A DNA stretch of 64,000 nucleotides, taken from positions 725,335 through 789,334 of the forward strand of contig NW_022985167.1 in the NCBI RefSeq assembly GCF_010093535.1. Direction: 5' to 3'. The notes under the pieces were generated by a model. That model had not been told where the DNA came from, made no database searches, and saw only the letters and a list, made by a program, of their open reading frames with translations. This DNA is from Lindgomyces ingoldianus. Its lineage: Eukaryota; Ascomycota; Dothideomycetes; Pleosporales; Lindgomycetaceae. A program made the position numbers and the translations under genes. Positions 10,123 to 22,913 of the stretch are shown piece by piece (the stretch's first letter is position 1; every line of letters starts with the position of its first letter).

Positions 10123-11274
10123 ATGGAGCATGCTAATGGTGTCAACGGTGTCAATGGTGTCGCTCACAAGCACACGCGCAGTATGAGCCGGAGTTTACCG
10201 TTCTTGACTGATATTCTAGGAAATAGTCTGAATGACCGGTTACTGTTTGCTGTGCCTAAGAGTATGTGCGCTTGATCTTTTCTTCTCCCATCGTGCTAAT
10301 AAGATTTGAATAGAGGGGCGTCTCAACCAAGCCTGCCTCGACCTCCTCCACGGCTCAGACATCCAATTCCACCGCCATTCACGCCTCGACATCGCACTCG
10401 TAAAGAACCTTCCTCTCGCTCTGATCTTTCTCCCCGCCGCAGATATTCCCACATTCGTTGGCGAAGGCCGCGTAGACTTGGGAATAACGGGCCGGGATCA
10501 AGTCGCCGAACATGAATGCTTAGCACCACCAACAGCTACAACAGGTGTAGAGGAGGTATTAGATCTGGATTTCGGGAAATGTGCTCTGCAGGTGCAGGTG
10601 CCCCAGAAAGGTGACCTGACCCGGCCTGAGGATCTCATTGGAAAGAACGTCGTCACAAGCTTCACAAATCTCACGGAGCAGTACTTTCGGAAATTAGAAG
10701 CGCTACAGTCAGGGGAAACACTGAATGGTGACGCAAACGGCCAAATAAAACTCATGACTAAGATCAAATACGTGGGTGGCAGCGTGGAAGCTGCATGCGC
10801 TTTAGGTGTAGCAGATGGTATCGTCGATCTTGTCGAATCCGGAGAGACGATGCGGGCAGCTGGTCTGAAGGCAATCTCGACGGTCATAGACTCGAGCGCT
10901 ATACTCATCAAGTCGAAGCACCCCTCAGACCCAAGACTCGTCGAGCTCATTGCTTCGAGAATCCGAGGTGTCATAAGTAAGTCAAATGATGTCCTCTCGC
11001 TTATGTTACCAACAAGGCTTCTAACATGCATACAGCGGCCCAAAAATACGTACTATGCACCTACAACATCGAACGCCCCAAACTCGACGCAGCCTGCAAA
11101 ATCACGCCCGGAAAACGCGCTCCCACCATCAACTCTTTAGAAGAAGAAGGTTGGGTTGCTGTATCAGCTATGGTAGAGCGAAAGAGAATTGCCGTGGCAA
11201 TGGACGAACTAACCGCTGTTGGCGCTTGCGACATCCTCGTTATGAAAATCGAGAATTCAAGAACGATTCCGTAG
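10123..11274 (+). CDS. his1: ATP phosphoribosyltransferase (histidine step 1)
   Basis: Condenses ATP with PRPP, the committed, histidine-inhibited first step of histidine synthesis. Exons are 10123-10261, 10314-10976 and 11036-11274 (introns 52 and 59 nt, the first with a TGCTAAT branch site), giving 346 residues. The N-terminus reads NDRLLFAVPKKGRLNQACLD across the first splice. The core contains FLPAADIPTFVGEGRVDLGI and a PRPP-binding segment VADGIVDLVESGETMRAAG. The long-form C-terminal regulatory domain ends in GACDILVMKIENSRTIP. A 35-residue leader precedes the conserved start. The upstream TGACTCA suggests amino-acid control. Confidence 0.95.
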
Positions 11275-12407
11275 TGAGGGTGGCGGAAGTGGAAAAGCCG
11301 GTTGTTTGTCTTTTTCTGTCTAGAAAGGAATCTGAAGGTGTATTTTCGGATTTGTGTAGCAGGCATATTGAGCATTTGCTCGATTTATCCATTGTAACAT
11401 TGATGGTAGGTGGTATAGATAAAATTCAGATAATGTGGGTTTAGATTTCGGGAACGGGTTTGGGATTGGGAATCTGATGAAGATGCGGATCTAGTGTGCA
11501 ACCTTCCATCACACCTCCTTCCAATTTGACGATTACTCATGTCTGCTTTTCTCTCGACGTTCTGTATCTCCTTACTCCTTTATCCCCTCGACAATCTTTC
11601 ATATATCAAGGCTTAATATCCATGAAGTGCAAAAGCAAAGGCGGATATATGCTACTCACCTATCGTAGAACGTAGTAAGGGCCATCTAGGGCAAAAACTT
11701 GCATGTCATTAGTGCTCTCCCTTATTCTATCTCGAGGTATATTAGATCGATCGTACTCTGGGATCGCTCTCCGTTATGCTATATAATGCTGAGAACACAG
11801 CCAGTCAGGAGATTGGCCCGTAGATAATTAGATAAATTATTACGGTTGCCTTTCTGGAAGACGTGACGTCGATCCGCAAGGCCACTTGCATGCTCAACGC
11901 TTTTTTCGTTGCAAGTATCACTCAAATTTAATAGATTATCATCATCGCGATTAATATCACAAATCACTCATCCTGGAAGTCCGTTCCGATACAGGACATG
12001 ATTTATTCAGCCTACACGTACATACCCTTTCCACATCCGTCCATTATTCCATCGTCAGTCCAATGTCAGTGCAGAGAGTGGAGAGAGGACACGAACAAGT
12101 TTAGAAAGAATTGAACGAATGAATGAGCGAGAAGACGAGAAAATCTTCGATTGTCCATCCATGCTTGTCATGCCAGGGGTAAGAAATAAAGCAAACAAAT
12201 CGTGTTGTGATGTTTTGGGTTGAAAAACTGCACGTTTGTCGTACTGTGTAGGAAGGACAGGAATGTGAGCAAAGCCGGTCCATCAATTAGTCATCAGCCG
12301 TCGTGTCAGAGGTCCATCTGAACAGCCACAGCAGCATCGGCGTGAATAGAGTAGATGCTACTTCAAACCCCCACTGCCGCCGTTGCCATTGGAGTTTCCG
12401 TTGCCGT
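11275..12407. other. Intergenic region between HIS1 and the small HSP gene
   Basis: About 1.1 kb between two convergent genes, holding their 3' ends. The frames present are short and unlike known families, and I see no RNA gene. Confidence 0.5.
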
Positions 12408-13094
12408 TTACTCGATATTAACCTTCCTTGGCTGCGGTGCCTTCGCCTTCGGAACCACAATACTCAGAATCCCATTCTTCAAGCTAGCCTTAACCGCCTC
12501 CTGATCGACTCTCGCCGGAAAGCTAAAAGACCGATGGAACTCGCCAACCGAGCGCTCACTCACCCAATACTTCGGCTCATCGCTCTCAGGCTTCTTAGCG
12601 ACCTCCTGCTCCAGCTTCTTGGCTACGGCCGACTCGGCGGCGGCGCCCTCGTCCTCCACGGTAGGTTGGTGGTAATGCCCGTGTTCGTGGCTTGATTCGC
12701 CTTCTTCAATGAATCCCTGTGGACGCTGACCTTCTTCGTGAATAGTCTCAGTGCGGCCGGAAACAGTTAGAGTGTTGCCATCCGTCCACTCGATGTTGAT
12801 GTCCTTCTGCTCGATACCAGGGAACTCGCCGTGCAGCTCGTAGAAATCCTTCAGCTCCTTGACATCGAATTTGGGGGAGAAGGATCGGAGGCTGTGGTCA
12901 AGGTGTCGGAATGCATGACGAGAGGCTCGGTCGTAGTCGTCAAGCAGACGGAAAACCGGGGAGAATTCTTGAGTGAAGCGTGGGAAAAGAGACATTGCTC
13001 CTGGAGTGGTGTAGTAGAAAGGCCGATTTGGTTGTTTGGTTATGCGGGTGAGGTGATTTGGAACTCGTCGAATTGCTGATCGTAAAGCTTGCAT
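12408..13094 (-). CDS. Small heat shock protein, HSP20/HSP30 family
   Basis: A 228-residue ATP-independent chaperone with an alpha-crystallin domain. The domain starts at FSPKFDVKELKDFYELHGEF, continues with TLTVSGRT, is split by an acidic His/Glu-rich insertion, and resumes at GEFHRSFSFPARVDQEAVKA, ending with the beta9 motif LKNGILSIVVPK. Residue 34 is a second Met (genomic 12995) followed by SLFPRF, where the cytosolic fungal Hsp30 proteins start. The extra 33 residues before it are Arg-rich and lack acids, like a mitochondrial presequence. Heat-shock elements and a TATA box lie immediately upstream. Confidence 0.93.
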   Translation of the reverse strand: MQALRSAIRRVPNHLTRITKQPNRPFYYTTPGAMSLFPRFTQEFSPVFRLLDDYDRASRHAFRHLDHSLRSFSPKFDVKELKDFYELHGEFPGIEQKDINIEWTDGNTLTVSGRTETIHEEGQRPQGFIEEGESSHEHGHYHQPTVEDEGAAAESAVAKKLEQEVAKKPESDEPKYWVSERSVGEFHRSFSFPARVDQEAVKASLKNGILSIVVPKAKAPQPRKVNIE

Positions 13095-13150
13095 GAAAGG
13101 CTTGATGCTTGTTGTCGATGGAGATCTTCAAATTCGACAGTGAGCTGGCC

Positions 13151-13180
13151 TTATATATAGAAGTTCTGGGCTTCTAGAAC
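13151..13180 (-). promoter_or_regulatory. TATA box and heat-shock elements of the small HSP gene
   Basis: TTATATATA (13151-13159) lies about 60 bp before the ATG. Directly behind it is GAAGTTCTGGGCTTCTAGAA (13160-13179), made of alternating GAA and TTC units as bound by Hsf1. Further GAA/TTC clusters occur at 13254-13263 and 13425-13440. Confidence 0.75.
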
Positions 13181-13716
13181 CTGCGCAAGCCGCTAGATAT
13201 CAGGCTTCACAGTGGTGTGATTTGACGTGAGGGGGATCGAGGATCCTTTCGATGCTTCTCGAAACCGCGAGAGGTCACGATACATGACGCAACATCCAGA
13301 CAGGCCTAAGCCGAGAAATCTCCCGTATTAGATGAGCAAACTCGATCATGCGAGAAGCTTTACTCATACCAACAGTGTAATTACCGATGCTGTTTGTCTG
13401 GAATACTCTTGATCTTTGTCTTTCAGAAGCATCTCGAACCTTCCACTTGATCAACCGCCACCCACGTGACTCAACACCGTTGCCGATCGACTTTCCCATC
13501 AGTCCATCAAGTCACCGAATAAAATAACATCCGCTGACGCAATCTAGGACGCCTTCCCCTCGGCCCTGTTGCATACGCAATCCTGGCGCTTCAGGATTAC
13601 AAGTACATTGACATGCCGCTGATGGTTGCAATCTCGCTCTTCTGCCCCGGAACCCTCCCCCTTTAGCCACTACACCTCCTCTTCCTTCGAAATATGAACG
13701 CAGTGCTCGTTGGAAA

Positions 13717-14062
13717 TCATCTCAAGATGTTTCTGATTCCTGGGTCTTGGTAGATGTCGAGTTGTCGGTGTCCTCGTCGAAGTAGGTATTCGATGGTGCT
13801 GAAGTCTTTCCTGTCGACGTTGATGTGCTTGCGGAACTCTTCTCTGGGTGGACGTTGGTTTGGTGGGTTTTAGGAAACTTAAGCAACTGGGTGATGCGAA
13901 CCTAACAAATAATCGAAAGTTTTCTCGTGTGTCCTATGGGAACGTCAGTGATTGTGCGAGGGTGCCAAAGTAAATCCTCACATTAGGCTTGTCTCGTAAG
14001 GCTCGGATGCATTGCCGGTAAAGGGACAAAACAGCCCTCTGAAGTCCCGAGAGCTTTCCCAT
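13717..14062 (-). CDS. sdh6: Succinate dehydrogenase assembly factor 1 (LYR protein)
   Basis: A 79-residue mitochondrial matrix protein that helps insert iron-sulfur clusters into the Sdh2 subunit of complex II. Exons on the minus strand are 14062-13982, 13933-13902 and 13843-13717; introns of 48 and 58 nt are GT-AG. The spliced protein begins MGKLSGLQRAVLSLYRQCIR, containing the LYR tripeptide. Then follow NFRLFVREEFRKHINVDRKD and TIEYLLRRGHRQLDIYQDPG, the diagnostic order of SDHAF1. No single exon is long enough to stand out. It lies upstream of the HSP gene, on the same strand. Confidence 0.9.
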
Positions 14063-15911
14063 AATTACCCCAAGATTCAAAGCTTGACACTCAGTCAAAA
14101 GAAATCATCACTTTCGAAGAATGAGATGTCCATAGGTTGGGCACATTTCTTCCGGCAATTGGTGACGACAATGCCGAGCCAACCCGATCAAGGACCGAGC
14201 TTCAAGGAAGATTCCGCCGAGCGAAGCTAACGGACAAAGTCAATTGCAACCTCATACATTGAAACATGACCCAAGATATTCCATTTCCGGCGTCGGCTTG
14301 GCCGTCATGACGGCTGAGTCCGCTACTTACAAAGTAATTGTTCCACCGCAGCGGGTGAAAGGTAGTCACACATGCAATTCGGTCATGCCCCGCCCGCAGT
14401 GCAGATTGCCAGCGCATCATTCATCTATCTCAACATCCATGGGAAAAGTGCTTTGCTTTGCTCACCTCCCATATCATGACTTACGAGCCCCAACGATCAA
14501 CCTGGTTTACAAGTAAGATTAGGAAATATTTCTTCATCCTTGCACAAGGCAGAACCAGAATAAATGGCTTCAAACCCACCAGAATCATTGAGGTGAACCC
14601 TTTCAGACCCGATCATCACCAATTGACTGATCCCATTATTGTATGGAACTTTTCGCTTATTATCATCTATCCTCTAACAATTGTTGTAGGGAAATAAAGA
14701 GTGCAATTCCTGCTTAGGCAAGACCACGAAGATCTAACGCGCTATCTATGCTTCAACTACCGCTCCCATGCACAAGAGCCCCACCTTTCCATGTCCGAAC
14801 ACCCTACTCTCTTCTATATAAGCTACCGACTACTCTTACTGGTCTATACGATCAGACCAGCACCTCTCTTGTCACACGGGAGTCGCCTAGTGTTGACTCT
14901 GAGTGTGAACTAGCAGTTGTTCTAGGAACATAGGAACATAAGAGATGGGCGGAGGATGGAGATTCTAGCAAACGTTTTAACAGCTGGCCCCCACTTGGAC
15001 CTGGGATTATCAAATCTAGGGTATTTAGAGACAACAACCCTAAAAGAAGTGCGGGGGCTAGAAAAGATGGCAGGATTTAGACGAAACTAAATAGCGATGT
15101 TGTCTAGGAAGGACGGACCGCCGATATGATATTTTGTGTGGCTTAGCCTATATCCATGCTTGACCAATGGACCCCGTTCCTTCCACGGGTACCGATATTT
15201 ATGGGACCCCAGGCCGACGGAAGGATGAGTCGGGACCGCCCACCCTCGGTAAAGCATGGCAATCTTGTCAAGGTCGGTACGGTGGTCTCGGAAGCTGCAC
15301 GAATCATTTCCACCTTGTAGATCCTAGTCGCCAGAAGAGAGGAGATTTTAAACAGTCGGACAGTCAATTCTTCCGTTGAGTTGACCCACATAAGATTCAA
15401 AACAAGGAAAGCAATTTGGGCGTTAGGATTGAATGCCAAGATTGAGTAGCAGGAAATTGTTGCACGAGAAGAAATGGCGCCATGAAAGCCCGCAGAGGGT
15501 ATCGAATTATCAAAATTAAGGCTATAACAAGAATGGAAAAGGCATGAAGATAATACGAACGCGACGCACAGGTTTTATCACATCATCCTTTAAACGAGAC
15601 ATGAAACAATTGATCATACATACGTCAGCGAGATGTAAACGTGATTGAGAATGCAAGGAATCCTAATAAACAACAGAATAATGGTTTGCTAGTTTCGACC
15701 AACGAGTTTGTAGTTATGGAAATATGAAGACATTGGGGCTACATAGTGAAGGGGGGATTAAGAGAACCTGGAGATGGCGCAGAATTGGGGTGAAAGAGAT
15801 AGCTGGGCAAAAAAACTGCTAGCAAGGGGTGGACGGCGATATGGAACGTTCCAAACCAACCGCCATTTTTCAGAGATGGCCAGAAGCTGCGATGAGGTCC
15901 CCCCAGAACCC
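14063..15911. other. Intergenic region without recognised gene
   Basis: Nearly 1.9 kb with only short frames, none resembling a known protein or supported by plausible splicing. Its left end is the promoter of the SDHAF1 gene. No repeat or RNA gene is evident. Confidence 0.45.
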
Positions 15912-16928
15912 TCATTTTTTGTCGATATCGTGAGCATTATCGTACCAGATATCCGATCGTAGTGCTTGACCCATCTGCCGCTCAACATGTTCGACCGCAC
16001 CTCTTCCATAGCCAGAATTATAATAGTGATATTCTGAAAATGGGAGTGGCGACTGCGGGATATGCTCCTCACCATCATCCTCTTCCTCAACACCGACATC
16101 CTCAGCCGTCTCCTCTGAGCGGTGGGTTGGAGTGTGGTTTGGGGTGAAATACGGTGTTGGCTGTCTGTCGAGGCGTTCAAGTCCGCCGGCGTTGCTATCA
16201 TGAATAGCGTCGGCTGTTGTTTGGGAGTGATGGTAGGCTCTAGTTGAGAGATATTCGGAAGTTATTGTGCCCGGCCCTGAGGATTGGTTAACGGATGCGA
16301 GCAAAGAATTGTTATCCCCTTTTAGAGACACCTCGCAAGAATGAGCGGCTAGCTTTTAATCACCAATCCAGCTTCCTAAACCAACAAGATTTTCCTTGGG
16401 GAAGAGCATTCCGATGTATCATTCCGTCCTCTCACCGTGGCGACAACAACAGAGAATTGCCCTCAGAACAATTTCCCCTTACATTGGCTGCCGTGCAAAG
16501 AGAAAAGAACTGTTACGCGACGTACATGAGTTACGAGAGCGCCTGCTTGAACCCCCCTTAGAAGAGCGTTCAGGAGTTCGAAGAGATTCATGTGTGAGAG
16601 TAGCTTCAAGTGCGACAGGGTCTGGCTGGCGAGAAGCACCAGGGTGGGAGGAGTTGGTGAGTGGCAGTTTGTTCCCATGGCTTGGCGACTGAACAAGCGG
16701 AGATGGGTTCCGCTGTCCTACCGTGTCTTCAATCTCGAGCTTTATCTCAATCTCGGGTGGGGATGGAGCCACAATCTCTTCAAATCCGGCCCCTAAACCT
16801 CTGATATCATCCGAGTTAAGCCTTGCCTTTGGCTTCATTGGAAGAGTAGCAACGGGTTCGTCAGAATAGTGTTCTTGTTCCAGATGAGCGGCCCACCTAA
16901 CGACATCGCTAACCTGCGAAGATGGCAT
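15912..16928 (-). CDS. Hypothetical protein, probably two exons
   Basis: Two long minus-strand frames are probably one gene. The first (16928-16526) starts MPSSQVSDVVRWAAHLEQEH and is followed by Pro/Ser-rich sequence. The second (16348-15912) has an acidic run (EETAEDVGVEEEDDGEEH) and a C-terminus GRGAVEHVERQMGQALRSDI. Joining the GTACGT donor at 16525 to the CTAG acceptor at 16349 removes 177 nt and keeps the frame, giving 279 residues. That intron is longer than most in this window, so the junction is uncertain. Low-complexity composition and lack of any domain suggest a disordered, lineage-specific protein. Confidence 0.5.
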
Positions 16929-19641
16929 ACCGTTACCGAGACACGTGAACTCTGGACGATTTGCAAGATACTGTGTGATGTTTCCTTGAGATTAGGAGGT
17001 GAAGGACAATGCTTGATAGTAACAACTCGAATATGATGTTAAGGAATGAGTGAGAGTGAGAGTTCGGGTGTGGGACAAAGGGAAGTGCAAGGTGTTGCAA
17101 ACAATGGGAAAAGAACTTCAAGCGACCTAAGATTGCTTTAAATGTTGAAGGAGTGAAATGGTTAAGAGAAACAAGAGCACGTTAAGGTGAGAGCAACTGG
17201 GGGCGGAAAGAGGATACGGCCGCGCGGGTGAATAGACTTGACACACCCCCTCAAAACCTTAATTGGTTTCCTAAAAAAGGCAAACACGAAGCCTCGGAAT
17301 AGCGTACCACAGGGGTGGTGTTGGGACTCCGAGATGCGCGCGACCGCGTGGCATATGCCAGGGAGCTCGAGATCCAAGATCCGGCTGCATCTGCAGCTGC
17401 AGGTTACACTCCAATCCTCCACGTCCTTTCGATGGTGGAATGCGACACTAGAATCGACATCCGGTTATACGAAAGATATTTCTGCCTTTTCTGAAGTATG
17501 ATATTCGCTGAGATTTGCTAGGATGGGAAGTTGGGTAATGTCTACGGACTCAGGTTCAGGGCAATTCTCGAAAGGTTGAAACTTGGGTCGAGAGGTGTGG
17601 CCCAGTGAGTGAGGGCGTCTACTCATCGGCGTAGGTACCGTAGAGTACGCACTCAAGGAGCCGGCGGCCACTCAGCCCGACGTTGCAGACTGCGTCGTAA
17701 CATGTAGCGAAGATCATTGGGTAGATGGGAGCTAGCTTTGGAATGCAAGCCGCCGCAACAAGAAGATATACACAAGACCCGGCTGCAGGAAATTCAAGAG
17801 TGTCCTGGCACTCACTGACCGTCGGGGCTGTTCCATGGAGTCGACTATTAGTGAGCTGTTCTAAGTTTACCAGTTTCTCAAAATGACTGGCGACGCTCTA
17901 GGGGCCGCCGAGCGCCGCAGACTCGTAAAATAGAGCCACTAACGCAATCTGCGAGAGAAGGCAAAGTGGTGTGCAGACGCAGACGTAGAACAACGGGGTC
18001 AACACAACCCAACGACCATTTATTCGGGTCGGCACACGGGAGCTAGCACCCTGGAACATGAAACAGGGCTGTCATGACGAAGACAGCGTGAGCGCCTCCC
18101 GAGTAGTTCGGTCTGGAGGCTGACCAAAAAGGGGGAAAGCCATTAGGAACAAAGGCAATGGCGGGAGCGCTCAAGGCAGCACCGTGCTAGAAGGAGCGCT
18201 AAGGCGACGTCCCGGAAAAAAATTTGAATCGATCCCGGCCGAGAGAACGTCGGAGGACGTTTGAGAGGGGAACCAATGGACGGAGCGATGAAGGCATTTG
18301 CCTTATGGGTCAGTTCTTATCTCACCCAACCCAAACCCCCATTGGCCTCGGTACACATTCTGAAGGAAATATTTAAGCGCTCTGGCTGAGTCTATCATTA
18401 CTTTTGAGATCGATGAAGCAGGTGTCAGTATTTCTCTGCAAATTTGGAGGGCCAATGTACAGGGTCACAAAACTAAAACTCCGCTCCCGGGCTGCTCACC
18501 GGTATTTGAATTCCCTGCAGGTGTAGGGGATGCCACAAGGCTGCAATCTCAAAGATTTCAATGAAGCCGAGGTTGAGCTCCCCTTGAATGCAGGTCGGTA
18601 TCGTCAGCTGGTAGTTGCTGAGGATCAAAGGATACTGAGTGAGATGTGACGCTTGCGAGGGCCGTCTCCACCAGTTGAGAAGGTTACAGCTGAGGCCCCA
18701 CATCCTCTCCGCATGCAATGGGAAGGCTCACGGGCGGATAGATTGAGGCTGCAGAAATAGTTGCTTGGCCATCTGCACGTTGTCGTCTATCAGAGTGAGG
18801 AGAGGAGATCAGTAGAACGCCACTCTGCAGAGGTCTCCTCTTCACCGCCGCACCTCAATCTCATTTTCTTGATTCAGGACAATGGATGATGCGATTGTCT
18901 GAACAAGGGCTGTATCGCATCGCGGACGTTTGGAAACCTTGCAGAGTTAGACTATACTCCTAACCATGGACGACCTCTAACTCACTGACTTCGAACGAAC
19001 CCTCAGGAATTGTGGCAAAGCCTCTGTCGTAGCTCAGAGCAGAATCACGCAGCATAAATCCATAGCCTAGCAAGGGGTTACTCACGGTTGCTGCTTAGGA
19101 AGTGCCGATATCGTCCTCACGGTCGTCCACGCTGCGGTGTGGCAAGTCTCTCAACCTATTCTACCATACAGCGTAAGCTTTGGCGGGGGTCGAATACAGG
19201 GAAGTGGGTTCTGCTGGTGCGCAATGTTGTCGTTGTCAATGCGACTGATTCTATAATGCGCACGCCGTCTGAGAATCAACCGGTGAAACAGAGGACTTTG
19301 TGGTTGAGAGAACCCCCTATGTGGCTGGAGTCACCGAACGCTAGTAGAGACACCACATACCTCTTTATTCACCTCCTGGAGGACGGCAAGACGACATGTG
19401 GTAACGGAATGTCGTGGGCCCATCACCGATGGTGCTCTGCGACAAGGCATCAAGCCGCATCAAGCCACAGCATGTCTGTTCGTTTGGCAAGCAAGCATTA
19501 ACACGTGTAGTATGGATGCTGCCTTAACCAGGCAGGTATATTTTTGATGCTGATGTCGAACAAGATTGAGTCCCGGAGACGCCGACCGTACCAATGCCCT
19601 GCCTTTAGATCGAGGAAAGCCGCAGAAATTGATGAACACTT
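16929..19641. other. Gene desert of 2.7 kb
   Basis: No frame here resembles a known family, and the short frames on both strands lack splice support. Base composition is ordinary rather than AT-rich, so it is not an obvious RIP-mutated repeat. A non-coding transcript cannot be excluded from sequence. Confidence 0.45.
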
Positions 19642-20873
<1,232 letters not shown>

Positions 20874-21544
20874 GGCTCTATGATGTCTAGATGCACGAAA
20901 GGTAGGAGAAAGAGCAATTGCAGAATGAGAGACACAGTAAAGCTTGTGGTATGAACGCTAAGTTTACCATTTCTCTGCTGATGGGAGAGTTGGAGCTTTT
21001 ATGAGTCGGGAACAGGTGCTCGTCCGACATTCGGGAGAGCGCTGATTGGCTACGGCAGGGCGGCGAACATGTCTTTTGCTCATAGGCGAAAGGACTTTCA
21101 AGTGGCGATCGCCCTCCGCCGTGGACTTTTTCACACCCGCTCCTCATCGGGCATTGAAATAGACATAAGCTTATATATCACTGTTCGCACCGTACACCGC
21201 ACGACACACCTTACGTCAATCGAAGGACTAATGAGCTGGGTCATGCACAGTGGCTGTGCGATGAAAAGCCCTCTTCATTCACGGCGGAGCTTATTCAAGG
21301 ATGGAATGCTGAGTCGGAGGCTGTTTCTTTATGATCTTGGTCGATCGTTCTCAAGAGTTTGGACACGATTCTGTTCATGATGATAGCTCGACGTGGATGT
21401 AGACATAGGCTAGGTCCTCTTTGGCTACGTCATTCAGATGGCATTCGGAACGCGTCCGGCATCACCGCTAATATCCGAATGGTGCTTTCTCATACCACCT
21501 ATTCCTCAATAATTAATTCTTAACATAGTAAGGCCGAGGTTGCC
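20874..21544. other. DAHP synthase promoter region
   Basis: About 670 bp separating DAHP synthase from the divergent dehydratase pseudogene. It contains TGAGTCG at 21002-21008, matching six of seven positions of the Gcn4/CPC1 site. No gene is seen. Confidence 0.5.
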
Positions 21545-22240
21545 ATGGCTCTCGACTACTCCTTCCCCACCATCCCCATCAGCTACGTCAGCTCTTGCCT
21601 CGGGAGCCCTTCTTGCCCCTCCCTCCTCGACCGCCTGCCCGCCGCATCCCTCGCTGACTTCCAACCCGTCGAACTCTCTCCTTCCTGGACATCTTCTTCG
21701 GCTTTCATCACCTCAGCCACGCGCTTGGCCCTAAGAACTACGCTGAGATAGACGCCGTAGCCACCGAGATCAATAAACGATGTGAGGAGAGGGGCCTCAA
21801 AATCGTGATGCTACACCCTTTCTTGAATTTCGAGGGCTGGCTCGAAGGCTTCCATGGCCTCAAATGCGTGTTCGAGCGCGCTCGCGGCTGGATCAGCATC
21901 ATGTCAGCTTGTAGAGTGGATGTGCTGCTGTCGGGTTTTCGGATACACCACTTGACAGATTGGACCGAAACCAGATGACACACGGTTTGTGAAACGTGGG
22001 TTTCGGTCTGCGTGCGGGAATTGGTGCTGGTCCATGCCTGCGCCGGATTGGCTGGATGTATGGAATACTGTAAAGGAGGTGGATAGACTGTATATCGGGC
22101 TTTGACTTGATACTCTCTAGACTGTGGGCGGAGAATGGTTCACATCGTACTACTTTCTCCGGCCCTCCCGAGGGCGTTTCGAAAGACGAGTTATAGAAGA
22201 GGTTCAAGATGTCCCTCAATGAGCGCAGCAATACCATTTC
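21545..22240 (+). pseudogene. 3-dehydroshikimate dehydratase-like (TIM-barrel) pseudogene
   Basis: The frame opens MALDYSFPTIPISYVSSCLG and keeps family sequence, but a 2-base gain in a CT run (near 21675) shifts it. The other frame continues FFGFHHLSHALGPKNYAEID, then LKIVMLHPFLNFEGWLEGFH. A second shift follows near 21930, leading to VGFSDTPLDRLDRNQ. Later comes PAPDWLDVWNTVKEVDRLYI, then GL-stop-LDTL-stop-TVGGEW, where the family has GLCLDTFQTAGGEW. Two frameshifts and at least two stops make it non-functional. The family converts 3-dehydroshikimate to protocatechuate in quinate catabolism, and DAHP synthase lies just upstream on the other strand. Confidence 0.8.
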
Positions 22241-22913
22241 TAAGGAGAAATTTTATATCCTCCAGATCAGCGACGCTTATATGGCTCCGTCACCTTTCAC
22301 CAAGCAAGCTGATGACAGCTGCTTGTTGTCCTGAGGGAGATGGAGCCGTGGCTACAGGCCTTTATCATGCAACAGCGGATACTTTCCAGACCAGCTTCAA
22401 GTGTTGATTTAGCTATGAAATGTTCGATAGCGGGCCTGAAGGCAGGAGTAAGGACACAGATCTCCTTACGTACATTCAAACAGCGAAGAACGTGCAGGGG
22501 AGGCTGGTGGAATACGCGGGAAGAACTTGCCGTATCTACCATTAGGTGGCATTGAACTGCGAGAGGATCTCGAACAAATCGATGGGGGCCTATCGCTATG
22601 GGGCGACAATATTTCCTGTAAGTGGCTATACACAGGGAAACCATCATACAGACAAGGGACAGAAAAACAGTTAGTCAGAACAATACTAGGATTCAATATC
22701 AAACAATACTATCCTATTCTAGCAAGCACAGGCACTCGTCGTGCCTAGACTCACTTTCGCCGTCTCAACTAAAACAAGCAGTACCAACAAGGTGCTCGTC
22801 GTACTAACGACACCCTTACCATTTCCACACTCTCCGTCCTTAGGATCCTTTCCAGATTTATTCCTACTATCATTTATCAGCAGTGCAATTCTCAAGCAGG
22901 GGACTGAGTGCAC
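22241..22913. other. Intergenic region
   Basis: Contains only short frames and the 3' end of the secreted-protein gene. I see no gene. Confidence 0.45.

Noticed and set aside
9924..10186. Pro/Ser/Leu-rich frames before HIS1
   Set aside because: They translate the CT-repeat tract and have no start or splice context. The true HIS1 exon begins at 10123 in a different reading.
16396..16692. Plus-strand frame with a helix-like segment RKELLRDVHELRERLL
   Set aside because: It is antisense to the better-supported minus-strand hypothetical gene, and the helix-like run is short and isolated.
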